Source: Amycolatopsis sacchari
Lineage (GTDB): Bacteria; Actinomycetota; Actinomycetes; Mycobacteriales; Pseudonocardiaceae
NCBI RefSeq assembly: GCF_900114035.1
Contig: NZ_FORP01000025.1
Location: 34,004 to 98,003 of the forward strand
DNA: 64,000 nt
Reading direction: 5' to 3'
Position numbers and translations under genes: made by a program. The notes below the pieces were generated by a model. The model did not search any database. It was not told the DNA's origin and was given only the letters and a program-made list of their open reading frames with translations. This document shows positions 26,676-34,362 of the stretch, in pieces (the stretch's first letter is position 1; each line of letters opens with the position of its first letter).

Positions 26676-28109
26676 ATGTCGTTCGTCTCGCCACTGTTCC
26701 TGTGGTACTTCATGCCGGCGTTGCTGCTCGCCGTGCTGGTGCTGCCGCGGAGCTGGCGCAACGGCATCGTCGCGGTCGCGAGCCTCGTCTTCTACGCGAG
26801 CGGCGCGGGCGCGTTCACACTGCTGCTGCTGGCGTGCATGGTGGTCAACTTCTTCGCGGGCACCGCGCTCGAACCGAACGAGTGGGACGTCCGCGCCGCC
26901 CGGCGGAAGCGGTTGCTGATCGGCGTGATCTGCTTCGACGTCGGCATGCTGGTGATCTGGAAGTACGCCGGGTTCGCGACGCAGCAGTTCGCGTTCCTGG
27001 CGCGGCTGCTGGGCGGCGACTTCCCGATCGTGCACCTCGCGCTGCCGATCGGCATCTCGTTCTTCACGTTCCACCACATCTCGTACGTCGTCGACATCTA
27101 CCGCGGTGAGCGGCGGGCGTTGCGGAACCCGGTGTCGTTCGTGACGTACATCGCGATGTTCCCGCAGCTCGTGGCCGGGCCGATCGTGCGCTACCGGGAG
27201 ATCGCGGACCAGCTCCCCCAGCAGCGGTCCCACCGGCTCGACGACATCGCGGCCGGCTTCCCGCGGTTCGCGCTGGGCCTGTGCAAGAAGACGATCATCG
27301 CCGACTCGCTGAACCCGATGGTCGAAGCGTGCTTCTCGACGCCGCCGGACAAGATGACGTTCGGGGTCGCGTGGCTGGGCGCGGTCGGGTACACGCTGCA
27401 GTTGTTCTTCGACTTCTCCGGTTACTCGGACATGGCGATCGGGCTCGGGCGGATGCTCGGGTTCCGGCTGCCGGAGAACTTCGCGCGGCCGTACTCGTCG
27501 GTGACGGTGACGGAGTTCTGGCGGCGGTGGCACATGTCGCTGTCGCGGTGGTTCCGGGACTACGTGTACATCTCGCTCGGCGGCAACCGGAAGGGCGCGG
27601 CGCGGACCTACCGGAACCTGTGCATCGTGTTCGTGCTGACCGGTTTCTGGCACGGCGCGAACTGGACGTTCCTGGTGTGGGGGTGCTACCACGGCGCGCT
27701 GCTGATCATCGAGCGCGCGTTCGGCTGGGACACCACCCCGGCCGCGCGCTGGCCCCGCCTCGGACGGCGGTTGCTGACGCTGGTGCTCGTGGTGTTCGGG
27801 TGGGTGTTCTTCAAGGCGCCGGACCTGCAGCAGGCGCTGACGATGATCGGCCACATGTTCCTGCCGGACTTCGCGGGCCTGACGGACGTCGTGTCGGCGG
27901 CGCTGACGAACCAGCGCCTGGTGATCCTCCTGCTCGCGCTGCTGGTGTTCGCCCTGCCCGCGCACCCCGTGACGGGCCCGCTGCTGGAGTCGTCGCGCAC
28001 CCGCCCGGCGACGACGCTGCGGATCGGGGTCATGACGGCGGGCCTCGCCTACGCGACGATCCTGGTCGCGAACGGCACGTTCAGCCCTTTCCTGTACTAC
28101 CAGTTCTGA
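26676..28109 (+). CDS. MBOAT-family O-acyltransferase (AlgI-like)
   Basis: This 477-residue polytopic protein has about eleven membrane helices and the AlgI/DltB hallmarks: FPQLVAGPIVRY, FFDFSGYSDMAIG, ARPYSSVTVTEFWRRWHMSLSRWFRDYVYI and the catalytic-His region GFWHGANWTF. Such proteins O-acetylate exported polysaccharide or lipid in the membrane, normally with an AlgJ/AlgX/SGNH partner that finishes the transfer. No partner gene and no polysaccharide genes are adjacent, so this is an orphan. It is followed by the AT-rich DnaA-box island. Confidence 0.92.
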   Translation: MSFVSPLFLWYFMPALLLAVLVLPRSWRNGIVAVASLVFYASGAGAFTLLLLACMVVNFFAGTALEPNEWDVRAARRKRLLIGVICFDVGMLVIWKYAGFATQQFAFLARLLGGDFPIVHLALPIGISFFTFHHISYVVDIYRGERRALRNPVSFVTYIAMFPQLVAGPIVRYREIADQLPQQRSHRLDDIAAGFPRFALGLCKKTIIADSLNPMVEACFSTPPDKMTFGVAWLGAVGYTLQLFFDFSGYSDMAIGLGRMLGFRLPENFARPYSSVTVTEFWRRWHMSLSRWFRDYVYISLGGNRKGAARTYRNLCIVFVLTGFWHGANWTFLVWGCYHGALLIIERAFGWDTTPAARWPRLGRRLLTLVLVVFGWVFFKAPDLQQALTMIGHMFLPDFAGLTDVVSAALTNQRLVILLLALLVFALPAHPVTGPLLESSRTRPATTLRIGVMTAGLAYATILVANGTFSPFLYYQF

Positions 28110-28355
28110 CGGTGGGGCTACGCGTCACGACTTCTCAGTCGCAGATGGAATAGCCGCTGAACTGCTGTTCGGCGATTCGCACAGATTCTCTGACGTGCCT
28201 GTGCAGTCCGCAGCGCCGTCTCAGGCCCTTGCCCTTCCTCTCAGCAACGGCAGGACGTCGGTCGCAGCGCTGAACCACGGGCGTCGCCCCTCGTGATCCC
28301 CCAAGACGAGTTCGGACGCACGCCTCGCCCCACGCGCCCTCCCTGAGGCATTCCT

Positions 28356-28382
28356 GGTGGTGTGACGGCCAGTCACACCACC
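28356..28382. promoter_or_regulatory. perfect 11-bp inverted repeat
   Basis: GGTGGTGTGAC and GTCACACCACC flank a 5-base centre. It could act as a terminator for the MBOAT transcript (about 250 bases downstream of its stop) or as an operator at the edge of the DnaA-box island. Confidence 0.45.
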
Positions 28383-28424
28383 TCTTACACATCCCCCACA
28401 TGGGTATATTTCCTCAGTGATACC

Positions 28425-28536
28425 TGTGGATAACTCGGAGATTGTTATTTGATGGTTGTGAAGCACATTCATGTAACTCGCCCTGCTCGGGAGCAGATTC
28501 CGAGCTGTGGATAACTTGTGGATAAGTTGTGGATAA
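28425..28536 (+). repeat. cluster of four perfect DnaA boxes
   Basis: TGTGGATAA, the reverse complement of the classical DnaA box TTATCCACA, occurs at 28425, 28506, 28517 and 28528, all in one orientation. The last three are tandem with an 11-base period, close to one helical turn, so bound proteins would line up on one face. No dnaA, dnaN or plasmid rep gene is near. The best guess is a DnaA titration or regulatory site controlling the following small gene or replication timing. Confidence 0.8.
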
Positions 28537-28708
28537 CGGCTACATGTTGTGTGCAACTACACCCGAAGCTCCAACATGTTGCGGTTGGCTCACTTGCCTC
28601 GAACTGCTGTTCGGACCAAACTGGTGCAAGTCAGGCGCGGACGAAGGTCGAAGTTCGACCAGTGTTCCGCTTGGCGCGACAGTAAATCGACTGAGAGGTA
28701 CTTCCACA

Positions 28709-28876
28709 ATGAAGTTCAAGATCAGCCCCAGCGGGGCGCAGTGGTACTTCCGCATCTTCGTCACCGGCAACAGTCATGTTCTGGCGACGAGCGAGCTGTA
28801 CCACAACAAGGCAGACGCGCGGCACGCCGCACAGTTGATCATTGACAACGCCGGCAGCGGCTACATCGAGGAGTAG
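28709..28876 (+). CDS. small YegP-like (DUF1508) protein
   Basis: The 55-residue product matches the single DUF1508/YegP repeat: an N-terminal strand MKFKI, aromatic WYFRIF, a strand VLATSELYHNKADARHAAQLI and a Gly-rich end. The ATG has GAGAGG 9 bases upstream, and an 18-bp terminator follows 9 bases after the stop, so it is a monocistronic small gene. The family function is unknown. The leader contains the DnaA-box cluster some 170-280 bases upstream, which suggests replication- or DnaA-linked expression (inference). Confidence 0.8.
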   Translation: MKFKISPSGAQWYFRIFVTGNSHVLATSELYHNKADARHAAQLIIDNAGSGYIEE

Positions 28877-28885
28877 CAAGCAGAA

Positions 28886-28936
28886 AGAACCCCTGTGGTC
28901 CGAAGTGTTACCACCACCTCGGACCACAGGGGTTCT
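28886..28936 (+). terminator. strong terminator after the YegP-like gene
   Basis: AGAACCCCTGTGGTCCGA (28886-28903) and TCGGACCACAGGGGTTCT (28919-28936) form a perfect 18-bp stem with a 15-base loop, followed by CTTGTG. No gene is seen in the next 190 bases. Confidence 0.8.
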
Positions 28937-29130
28937 CTTGTGACCGTAAAACGGACAGCGTGATATTGCCATACTGACGAAGTTGTGGATCATCGAGTCC
29001 ATCGAGTCACGGCCGTCAGTCCTGCCAACGCTTCCGTGACTGCGTTCGCACCTGGTCCGCGCCCACCGCTACGGGCCACTCCCGGCTTCTTGATCCAAAA
29101 CGCCCCGCGCTCCTGCCCCTGTGGGCAAAG

Positions 29131-29688
29131 ATGGACCCCATGCACGTCACCCGCCGGAGGATGCCCGGCCAAGTCGTCGGGTCGTTGGTCGCCATCGTGT
29201 TCGGCGTGGTGTTCGTCGTGGTCAACAGTGGTGGGCTGCCCTCGCCGTGGCCGCTCGTGTTGCGGATCGCGGCCGCGGTCGTCGCCGTCGGGTTGCTCGT
29301 CGGGCTGCGCGGGGTCACGGCCCGGCCGGACGAGGGAAAGGGCTTCACCGACCGCCGTTACTGGCTCGTCGTCCTCGCGGAGGCCGTCGCCTTGTTCGGC
29401 GGGCTCGCGCTCATCAACGGCGTGTGGCGGCACAGCGAACTCGCCGTCGCGTGGATCGCGTTCGTCGTCGGGGTGCACTTCTTCGGGCTCGCCGTCGTGT
29501 TCCGGCTCCGCCGGTTCCACGCGCTCGGCGCGGTGCTGACCGTGCTCGGCCTCGCGGGGTTCGCGCTCGGCGCGGCAGGCGCCTCCGCGGCGACCATCGC
29601 GCTCGTGTCCGGGGTGCTGTCCGGCGCCGCGCTGTTCGCGACCGTCGCGGTGTCGCTGCGCCTCACACCGCCGGCAACCGCCGCTTGA
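29131..29688 (+). CDS. hypothetical six-helix membrane protein
   Basis: This 185-residue protein has about six hydrophobic helices (about 14-33, 41-59, 75-95, 100-120, 128-145 and 148-172) and a short charged loop with RPDEGKGFTDRRYW. The start may be ATG 29131 or ATG 29140. I do not recognise the family beyond generic actinobacterial membrane proteins. Its end overlaps the convergent VOC gene by 26 bases. Confidence 0.7.
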   Translation: MDPMHVTRRRMPGQVVGSLVAIVFGVVFVVVNSGGLPSPWPLVLRIAAAVVAVGLLVGLRGVTARPDEGKGFTDRRYWLVVLAEAVALFGGLALINGVWRHSELAVAWIAFVVGVHFFGLAVVFRLRRFHALGAVLTVLGLAGFALGAAGASAATIALVSGVLSGAALFATVAVSLRLTPPATAA

Positions 29689-30046
29689 GCAGGCAGAACT
29701 CGTTCCCCTCCGGATCGGCGAGCACGTGCCACTCCTCGGTGCCCGTCTGGCCCACGTCGGCGCGCACCGCGCCCAGCGCGAGCAGCCGCTCCAGTTCCGC
29801 GTCCTGCTCACGGTCCGTCGGGTTCACGTCCAGGTGCAGCGGGAGCTTGCCACGCTTGGGAGCCGCCGAAGGGCTGAGCACCAGCGTCGGCTGCGGCCCG
29901 CCGAACCCGACGCCCGGCGGGCCGATTTCGATGCTCCCGTCGTCCTCCCTGCCGACCTCCACGTAGCCCAGCACCGCGCACCAGAACGCCGCCAGGCGCT
30001 CGGGATCACGGACGTCCAGTACGAGTTCGCTGATCCGGCAGGCCAT
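29663..30046 (-). CDS. VOC/glyoxalase-like protein
   Basis: The 127-residue single-module protein has the vicinal-oxygen-chelate pattern used in actinobacterial glyoxalase_6 proteins: ISELVLDVRDPERLAAFWCAVLGY at the start (residues about 4-27), LPLHLDVN in the middle and HVLADPEGNEFCLL at the end. The metal-ligand type residues (His in LHLD, Glu in NEFC) are present. The substrate is unknown; resistance or dehydratase-like roles are both known in the family. The ATG is supported by homology; it is 10 bases from the APC transporter stop upstream on the same strand, so the two may be co-transcribed. Confidence 0.85.
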   Translation of the reverse strand: MACRISELVLDVRDPERLAAFWCAVLGYVEVGREDDGSIEIGPPGVGFGGPQPTLVLSPSAAPKRGKLPLHLDVNPTDREQDAELERLLALGAVRADVGQTGTEEWHVLADPEGNEFCLLKRRLPAV

Positions 30047-30056
30047 GCGGGACAAC

Positions 30057-31697
30057 CTACCCGTGCGCGACGAGTTCCTCGGTCTCCCGCTCGATCGCCG
30101 CACGCACCTTGTCCGTGGACACGGCCAGCGCCACCGCCCAGTAGAAGACCACCAGGCTGAACACGATCACCACGACCAGGTCCCACCACTCCGGCAGCGC
30201 CTTGAGCTCGCCGCCGTCGCCGTACCGGCCGAGCCACGCGATCAGCACCATCCCGCCCAGCCAGACCGGCACCCACGTCACGGCCTTCCAGTCCACCGGC
30301 AGGCGGTCGGCGGGCTTCGTCGTGGCGCGGGCGATGAGGAACAACACGAAGCCCACCACGATCGCGATCATGATCTTCCACGTGATCTCGAACCCGGTCC
30401 AGTAGATGATCAGGTTCGCCGCCACGAACCCGGCGGGCGCGAGCACGTGGCCCGCCGGCGCGCGGTACGGCCGCGTGCGCTCCGGGTCCCGCTTGCGCAG
30501 CGCGATCATCGACACCGGCGCGAACGCGTACATCAGCGCCGTCGCCGACGTGATCACCTCGACCAGGTCCTGCCAGCTGGGGAACGGCAGGAACATGATC
30601 TCGCCGACCACGAACGACAGCAGGATCGCCCACACCGGCACCCCGCGCACGCTCAGCTTGCCCAGCTGCTTCGGCAGCACCCGCTCCTTGCCCATCGCGT
30701 ACGACAACCGCGACGACGTGCCGAGGTAGAGCAGACCGGTGCCCGCCGGGGAGACGAACGCGTCCGCGTACAGGATGTACGCCAGCCAGCCCGCGCCGGC
30801 GAGCGTCGCGAGTGTCGCGTATGGACCGAACGAGCCCTGCGTGATCGGGTTGTCCCAGTTCTTCGCGATGGACGCTGGGTCGAGCGAACCGATGAACGCG
30901 ATCTCCAGCAGCAGGTAGACGATCGTGCCGATCACCATCGCCGTGATGATCGCGCGCGAGATGTCCTTCTGCGGGTTACGGGACTCGCCACCCAGCTGCA
31001 CCGCCTGCTCGAAACCCTGCAGCGCGAACACGACACCGACCGGCAGCGCCGCGAACACCCCGTGCGCACCGGACGGCGCGAACCCTCCGCCCGCCGTGAA
31101 GTTGCCGGGGTGGAACCGCAGCGACAGCAACACGACCACGGTCAGCACCGGGACCGCGACCTTCCAGATCACCGTCGCCGAGTTGCTCTCCGACAACAGC
31201 TTCACGCCGACCAGGTTGATCACCGTGAAGACCAGCATCAGCAGGGAAGCCCAGGCGAACCCGCTCGCCGTCAGCGTTTCCCCACCGGTGTGCAGCAGGT
31301 TCAGGTGCTGTTTGACCCAGGTGATGTTGTCCAGGTACTGCAGGCTCGCCTCGACCTCCACCGGCGCCAGCGCGACCGCCTGCAGCCACGCGACCCAGCC
31401 GCCGGCGAACCCACCGAGCACGCCGTAGGCCAGCGCGGGGAACCGCGCCGTGCCACCCGCCATCGGGTACGCGGCGCCCAGCTCGGCGTGCACCAGCGCG
31501 AGGGTCGCCATGATGACCGCGGTCAGGACCCACGACAGCAACGACGCGGGGCCGGCCACCTTCGCGGCTTTCAGCGCGCCGAGCAGCCAGCCGGATCCGA
31601 TGATCGAACCGAGCGACACGAACATCAGGCCGTAGAAGCCGACCGACCTGCGCAGGTGCGGAGTACCTGCTTTCGTGGACTGGACGGGTTTGACCAT
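30057..31697 (-). CDS. APC-superfamily amino-acid permease
   Basis: This 546-residue transporter has about twelve membrane helices. Helix 1 carries the APC unwound motif (FVSLGSIIGSGWLLG, about 33-47), and the loop AYPMAGGTARFPALAYG and helix-6 region ALQGFEQAVQLGGESRNP are typical. It is probably a proton-coupled amino-acid or amine importer; the substrate is unknown. The ATG at 31697 has GAGG 7 bases upstream. About 150 bases of leader precede it, with no gene. Confidence 0.9.
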   Translation of the reverse strand: MVKPVQSTKAGTPHLRRSVGFYGLMFVSLGSIIGSGWLLGALKAAKVAGPASLLSWVLTAVIMATLALVHAELGAAYPMAGGTARFPALAYGVLGGFAGGWVAWLQAVALAPVEVEASLQYLDNITWVKQHLNLLHTGGETLTASGFAWASLLMLVFTVINLVGVKLLSESNSATVIWKVAVPVLTVVVLLSLRFHPGNFTAGGGFAPSGAHGVFAALPVGVVFALQGFEQAVQLGGESRNPQKDISRAIITAMVIGTIVYLLLEIAFIGSLDPASIAKNWDNPITQGSFGPYATLATLAGAGWLAYILYADAFVSPAGTGLLYLGTSSRLSYAMGKERVLPKQLGKLSVRGVPVWAILLSFVVGEIMFLPFPSWQDLVEVITSATALMYAFAPVSMIALRKRDPERTRPYRAPAGHVLAPAGFVAANLIIYWTGFEITWKIMIAIVVGFVLFLIARATTKPADRLPVDWKAVTWVPVWLGGMVLIAWLGRYGDGGELKALPEWWDLVVVIVFSLVVFYWAVALAVSTDKVRAAIERETEELVAHG

Positions 31698-31853
31698 GGA
31701 AAGCCTCGCTCCCGAATTCACCACCGGCGATGATGGCGAACTCTACGGGACGGCGGAATGGTGTTTCCCCCGCAGGTGGGTTTTGGCCGAGGAATTCGGA
31801 CTTCTCGTTAATAGCGGACAAACCGCAGGTCGGGGCCCATCCGGGAACGAAAA

Positions 31854-31885
31854 AGCCGCCTTTCCGCGTGAGCGAAAAGGCGGCT
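31854..31885 (-). terminator. intrinsic terminator of the coiled-coil gene
   Basis: AGCCGCCTTT (31854-31863) and AAAGGCGGCT (31876-31885) form a perfect 10-bp stem. Reading on the minus strand, the stem is followed by TTTTTCGTT, a proper U-tract. It ends the transcript of the FilP-like gene 20 bases downstream of its stop. Confidence 0.85.
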
Positions 31886-31904
31886 GCGAACGGGAAATGG
31901 GACG

Positions 31905-32945
31905 TCAGGCGGGCACCTTCGGCGATTCCTCCGCCGGCACGAGTTCCTTGAGCGCCTCCTGCAGCGCGGAATGCGTCGCGGTGAGCCGTTCGGTGACCTC
32001 GCGCTTGAATTCCGCGGCCTGCGTGCGGTTGTGCTCGGCCTCGGCCAGCTGCTGCTCGGCGTCGGCGACGAGCACCGCGGCGCGCTCCTCCGCCTCGCGG
32101 GTCTGCGTGGACAGGCGCTCCTCGGTGGCGGACACCTTCGCGGCGAGCGCCTCCTCGGTCTCGCGGACCTTGGTGGACAGCGATTCCTCGGTGTCGCGGA
32201 CCTTCGTGGCCAGCGACTCCTCGGTCTCGCGGACCTTCTTGCTCAGCGCTTCCTCGGTGGTCGAGACCTTGGTCGCGAGCTGCTCCTCGGCCTCGGCGAT
32301 CTTGAGGGAGAGCTCCTCCTCCGCCTTCTGCTCGGCGGCGGCGCGGCGCTGGTCGGCCTCGGCGTCGAGGCGGGCGCGCTCGGCCTCGGCCTCGCTGTTG
32401 AGCCGCTCGATCTCGGCCCGCGCGTTCGCCATCAGGTCTTCGTGCTCGGCCTTGAGCTTCGCGGTGAGCGCCTGGTACTCGGCTTCCAGCTCGTTGCGCC
32501 GCTCCGCGATCTCGGCCTCGCGCTCGGAGACCCACTTGTCGGTCGCCTTGCGGGTGTCGTGGTCGTACTTGTCGGCCTCGGCGCGGATCTGCTCGGCCTG
32601 GTTCTCCGCCTGCTGGCGCAGCTCGGCGATCTCCTCCTCGGCCAGCTGCATCATGGACCGGACGCGCTCGGTCATGGTGGCGGCGCTGTTGGGGTCGCTG
32701 GCCATGCGCGACAGGGCGGCCTTGGTCTCGGCCAGCTCCTGCTGCGCGTAGCTGAGGGCCTTCGTCAGCTCGGACACCGAGGACACCGCGTCGTCGCGGG
32801 CCTGGGCGAGCTCCTTCATCTCGGCGGCGAGCTGGTTGAGGCGCTCGTCGACCGGTACCCGGTCGTAGCCGCGGAAGACGAGCGGGAAGTGGGGGTTACC
32901 GACGGACGGTTCCGTCGACTGGATGGGGGACTGGGCAGGGGGCAT
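31905..32945 (-). CDS. FilP/DivIVA-like coiled-coil protein with 11-residue repeats
   Basis: This 346-residue protein starts with a short DivIVA-like head (FRGYDRVPVDERLNQL, about 24-38), then continuous charged coiled coil to the end. Residues 212-288 are seven tandem 11-residue units of the form LxxKVxxTEEx (32082-32312 in DNA), giving a right-handed hendecad coil, as in streptomycete Scy/FilP polarity scaffolds. It is probably a cytoskeletal scaffold of the growing pole or septum. The ATG start lies near the window-strand gap of 154 bases to the DUF445 genes, which are divergent. It has its own terminator. Confidence 0.8.
   Translation of the reverse strand: MPPAQSPIQSTEPSVGNPHFPLVFRGYDRVPVDERLNQLAAEMKELAQARDDAVSSVSELTKALSYAQQELAETKAALSRMASDPNSAATMTERVRSMMQLAEEEIAELRQQAENQAEQIRAEADKYDHDTRKATDKWVSEREAEIAERRNELEAEYQALTAKLKAEHEDLMANARAEIERLNSEAEAERARLDAEADQRRAAAEQKAEEELSLKIAEAEEQLATKVSTTEEALSKKVRETEESLATKVRDTEESLSTKVRETEEALAAKVSATEERLSTQTREAEERAAVLVADAEQQLAEAEHNRTQAAEFKREVTERLTATHSALQEALKELVPAEESPKVPA
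32082..32312 (-). repeat. 33-base tandem repeats encoding hendecads
   Basis: Seven consecutive 33-base units encode LSLKIAEAEEQ, LATKVSTTEEA, LSKKVRETEES, LATKVRDTEES, LSTKVRETEEA, LAAKVSATEER and LSTQTREAEER. The similarity of the middle units at DNA level suggests recent expansion. Confidence 0.85.
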
Positions 32946-33099
32946 GCGGCGACCTTAGTGGGTCCGCTCGCCGGATTCCATACCGCCATTCGAACGCTTC
33001 ACTCACGGTGGATGGACCATGCACGTGCGGCCGAGCCGCCCAGTACGCCGGGCCCGGACCGCCGGTTACGGTTGCCGCGGGAGCCGGGAGGGGGAGCGG

Positions 33100-34332
33100 G
33101 TGGAACTGCAGCGGATCGTCGCGGACCTGGGCGCGCACTGGCCGGTCTACGTCACGATGCCGTTCGTCGCGGCGCTGATCGGGTACGTCACCAAGCGGGT
33201 CGCGATCGAGATGATGTTCCGGCCCATCGAGTTCGTCGGGATCCCCCCGTTCCTCGGCTGGCAGGGCGTGCTGCCCGCCAACGCCGAGCGCATGGCCACG
33301 ACCGCGACCCAGACCCTCACCCGCAACCTCGTCGACCCGAAGGAGGTCTTCTCCCGGCTCGACCCGGACGAGCTCGCGAAGCAGATCGAGGGCCCGCTGC
33401 TGGAGGTCGTCGAGGACGTCACGCGCGAGGTGATGGAGCAGTACCAGGCGCGGCTGTGGGAGGCGCTGCCCGAGGGCGCCAGGCAGCTGCTGCTCAACCG
33501 CGTGCGGGCGGAGTCGCCGAAGGTGATCGCCAAGATCATGCGCGAGATCTCGCACGACGTCGACGAGGTGCTGGACCTGGAGCACATGGTCGTGAAGAAC
33601 CTCGTGCGCGACAAGGCGCTGCTCAACCGCCTGATCCGGAACATCTCGCGGCCGGAGATGCGGTTCATCGCGCGCTCCGGGCTGGTGTTCGGGTTCGCGC
33701 TGGGCATCGTGCAGCTGGTCGTGTGGGCGGCGACGAAGTCCCCGATCGTGCTGCCGTTGTTCGGGCTCGGCATCGGCTGGTTCACCGACTGGCTCGCGCT
33801 GAAGATGATCTTCCTGCCGCGCGAGCCGCGGGAGTTCTTCGGCCTCTACACCTGGCAGGGCGTGTTCCAGAAGCGGCGGGACCAGGTCGCGGCCGACTAC
33901 GGCGACATGATCGCGCGGGAGATCATCACGATCCCGAACCTGCTGGAGGAGGTGCTGCGCGGCCCGCGGTCCGACCGGCTGTTCCAGATGATCACGCGTG
34001 AGGTGCAGCGCACGATCGACACGCAGGCGGGGCTGGTCAAGCCGCTGGTGGTCGCGGCGGTGGGCAGCCGGCGGTACCAGGAGATGAAGCAGGCCGCCGC
34101 GATCAAGGCGGCCGAGCGAGTGCCGGACACCATCCGCTACGCCGAGGAGTACGCGGTCAACGCGCTGGACGTGCGGAACACGATCGTCGAGCGGATGCGG
34201 CGACTGTCCCCTGTGGAGTTCGAGGGGCTGCTGCGCCCGGCGTTCCGGCAGGACGAGTGGAAGTTGATCGCGGTGGGTGCCGTCATCGGCGGTCTCGTGG
34301 GCGAACTGCAGGTACTGCTCCTGCTGCACTAG
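33100..34332 (+). CDS. DUF445 membrane protein, first copy
   Basis: This 410-residue protein of the YheB/DUF445 family has one N-terminal membrane helix (VYVTMPFVAALIGYVTKRVAIEMMFRP), a long helical cytosolic or extracytosolic domain, two central membrane helices (about 205-245, with GWFTDWLALKMIFLPREP) and a C-terminal hydrophobic anchor (AVIGGLVGELQVLLLL). The family function is unknown; membrane-contact or lipid roles have been proposed from its helical build. The GTG start has GGGAGGGGGAG upstream. A close paralogue follows 30 bases later in the same direction. Both are divergent from the FilP-like gene. Confidence 0.87.
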   Translation: MELQRIVADLGAHWPVYVTMPFVAALIGYVTKRVAIEMMFRPIEFVGIPPFLGWQGVLPANAERMATTATQTLTRNLVDPKEVFSRLDPDELAKQIEGPLLEVVEDVTREVMEQYQARLWEALPEGARQLLLNRVRAESPKVIAKIMREISHDVDEVLDLEHMVVKNLVRDKALLNRLIRNISRPEMRFIARSGLVFGFALGIVQLVVWAATKSPIVLPLFGLGIGWFTDWLALKMIFLPREPREFFGLYTWQGVFQKRRDQVAADYGDMIAREIITIPNLLEEVLRGPRSDRLFQMITREVQRTIDTQAGLVKPLVVAAVGSRRYQEMKQAAAIKAAERVPDTIRYAEEYAVNALDVRNTIVERMRRLSPVEFEGLLRPAFRQDEWKLIAVGAVIGGLVGELQVLLLLH

Positions 34333-34362
34333 TCTCCCGGAGAAAGGGAGGGAGGTCAGGAG

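Larger units (their letters stand above)
28159..28614. repeat. 14-base direct repeat bracketing the DnaA-box island
   Basis: GAACTGCTGTTCGG occurs at 28159-28172 and again at 28601-28614 in the same orientation, 442 bases apart, on either side of the AT-rich stretch. It could be a footprint of an insertion, a protein-binding pair or chance. Confidence 0.55.
28110..28708. other. low-GC intergenic island with DnaA boxes
   Basis: These 599 bases carry no convincing gene, and their base composition is clearly lower in GC than the flanks, especially 28380-28600. The island contains a 27-base hairpin (28356-28382), four identical TGTGGATAA sites (28425-28536), a small hairpin GCTCGG/CCGAGC (28485-28505), inverted ACATGTTG/CAACATGT arms (about 28542-28579) and a 14-base direct repeat at its two sides. 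The last part is the leader of the YegP-like gene. Confidence 0.7.

Noticed and set aside
28425..28536. The DnaA-box cluster as the chromosomal origin
   Set aside because: oriC in actinobacteria lies between dnaA and dnaN; neither is here, and the number of boxes is small.
28221..28556. A 111-codon minus-strand frame across the DnaA-box island
   Set aside because: No ribosome site or family resemblance, and it runs across the repeat array; chance opening in an AT-richer stretch.
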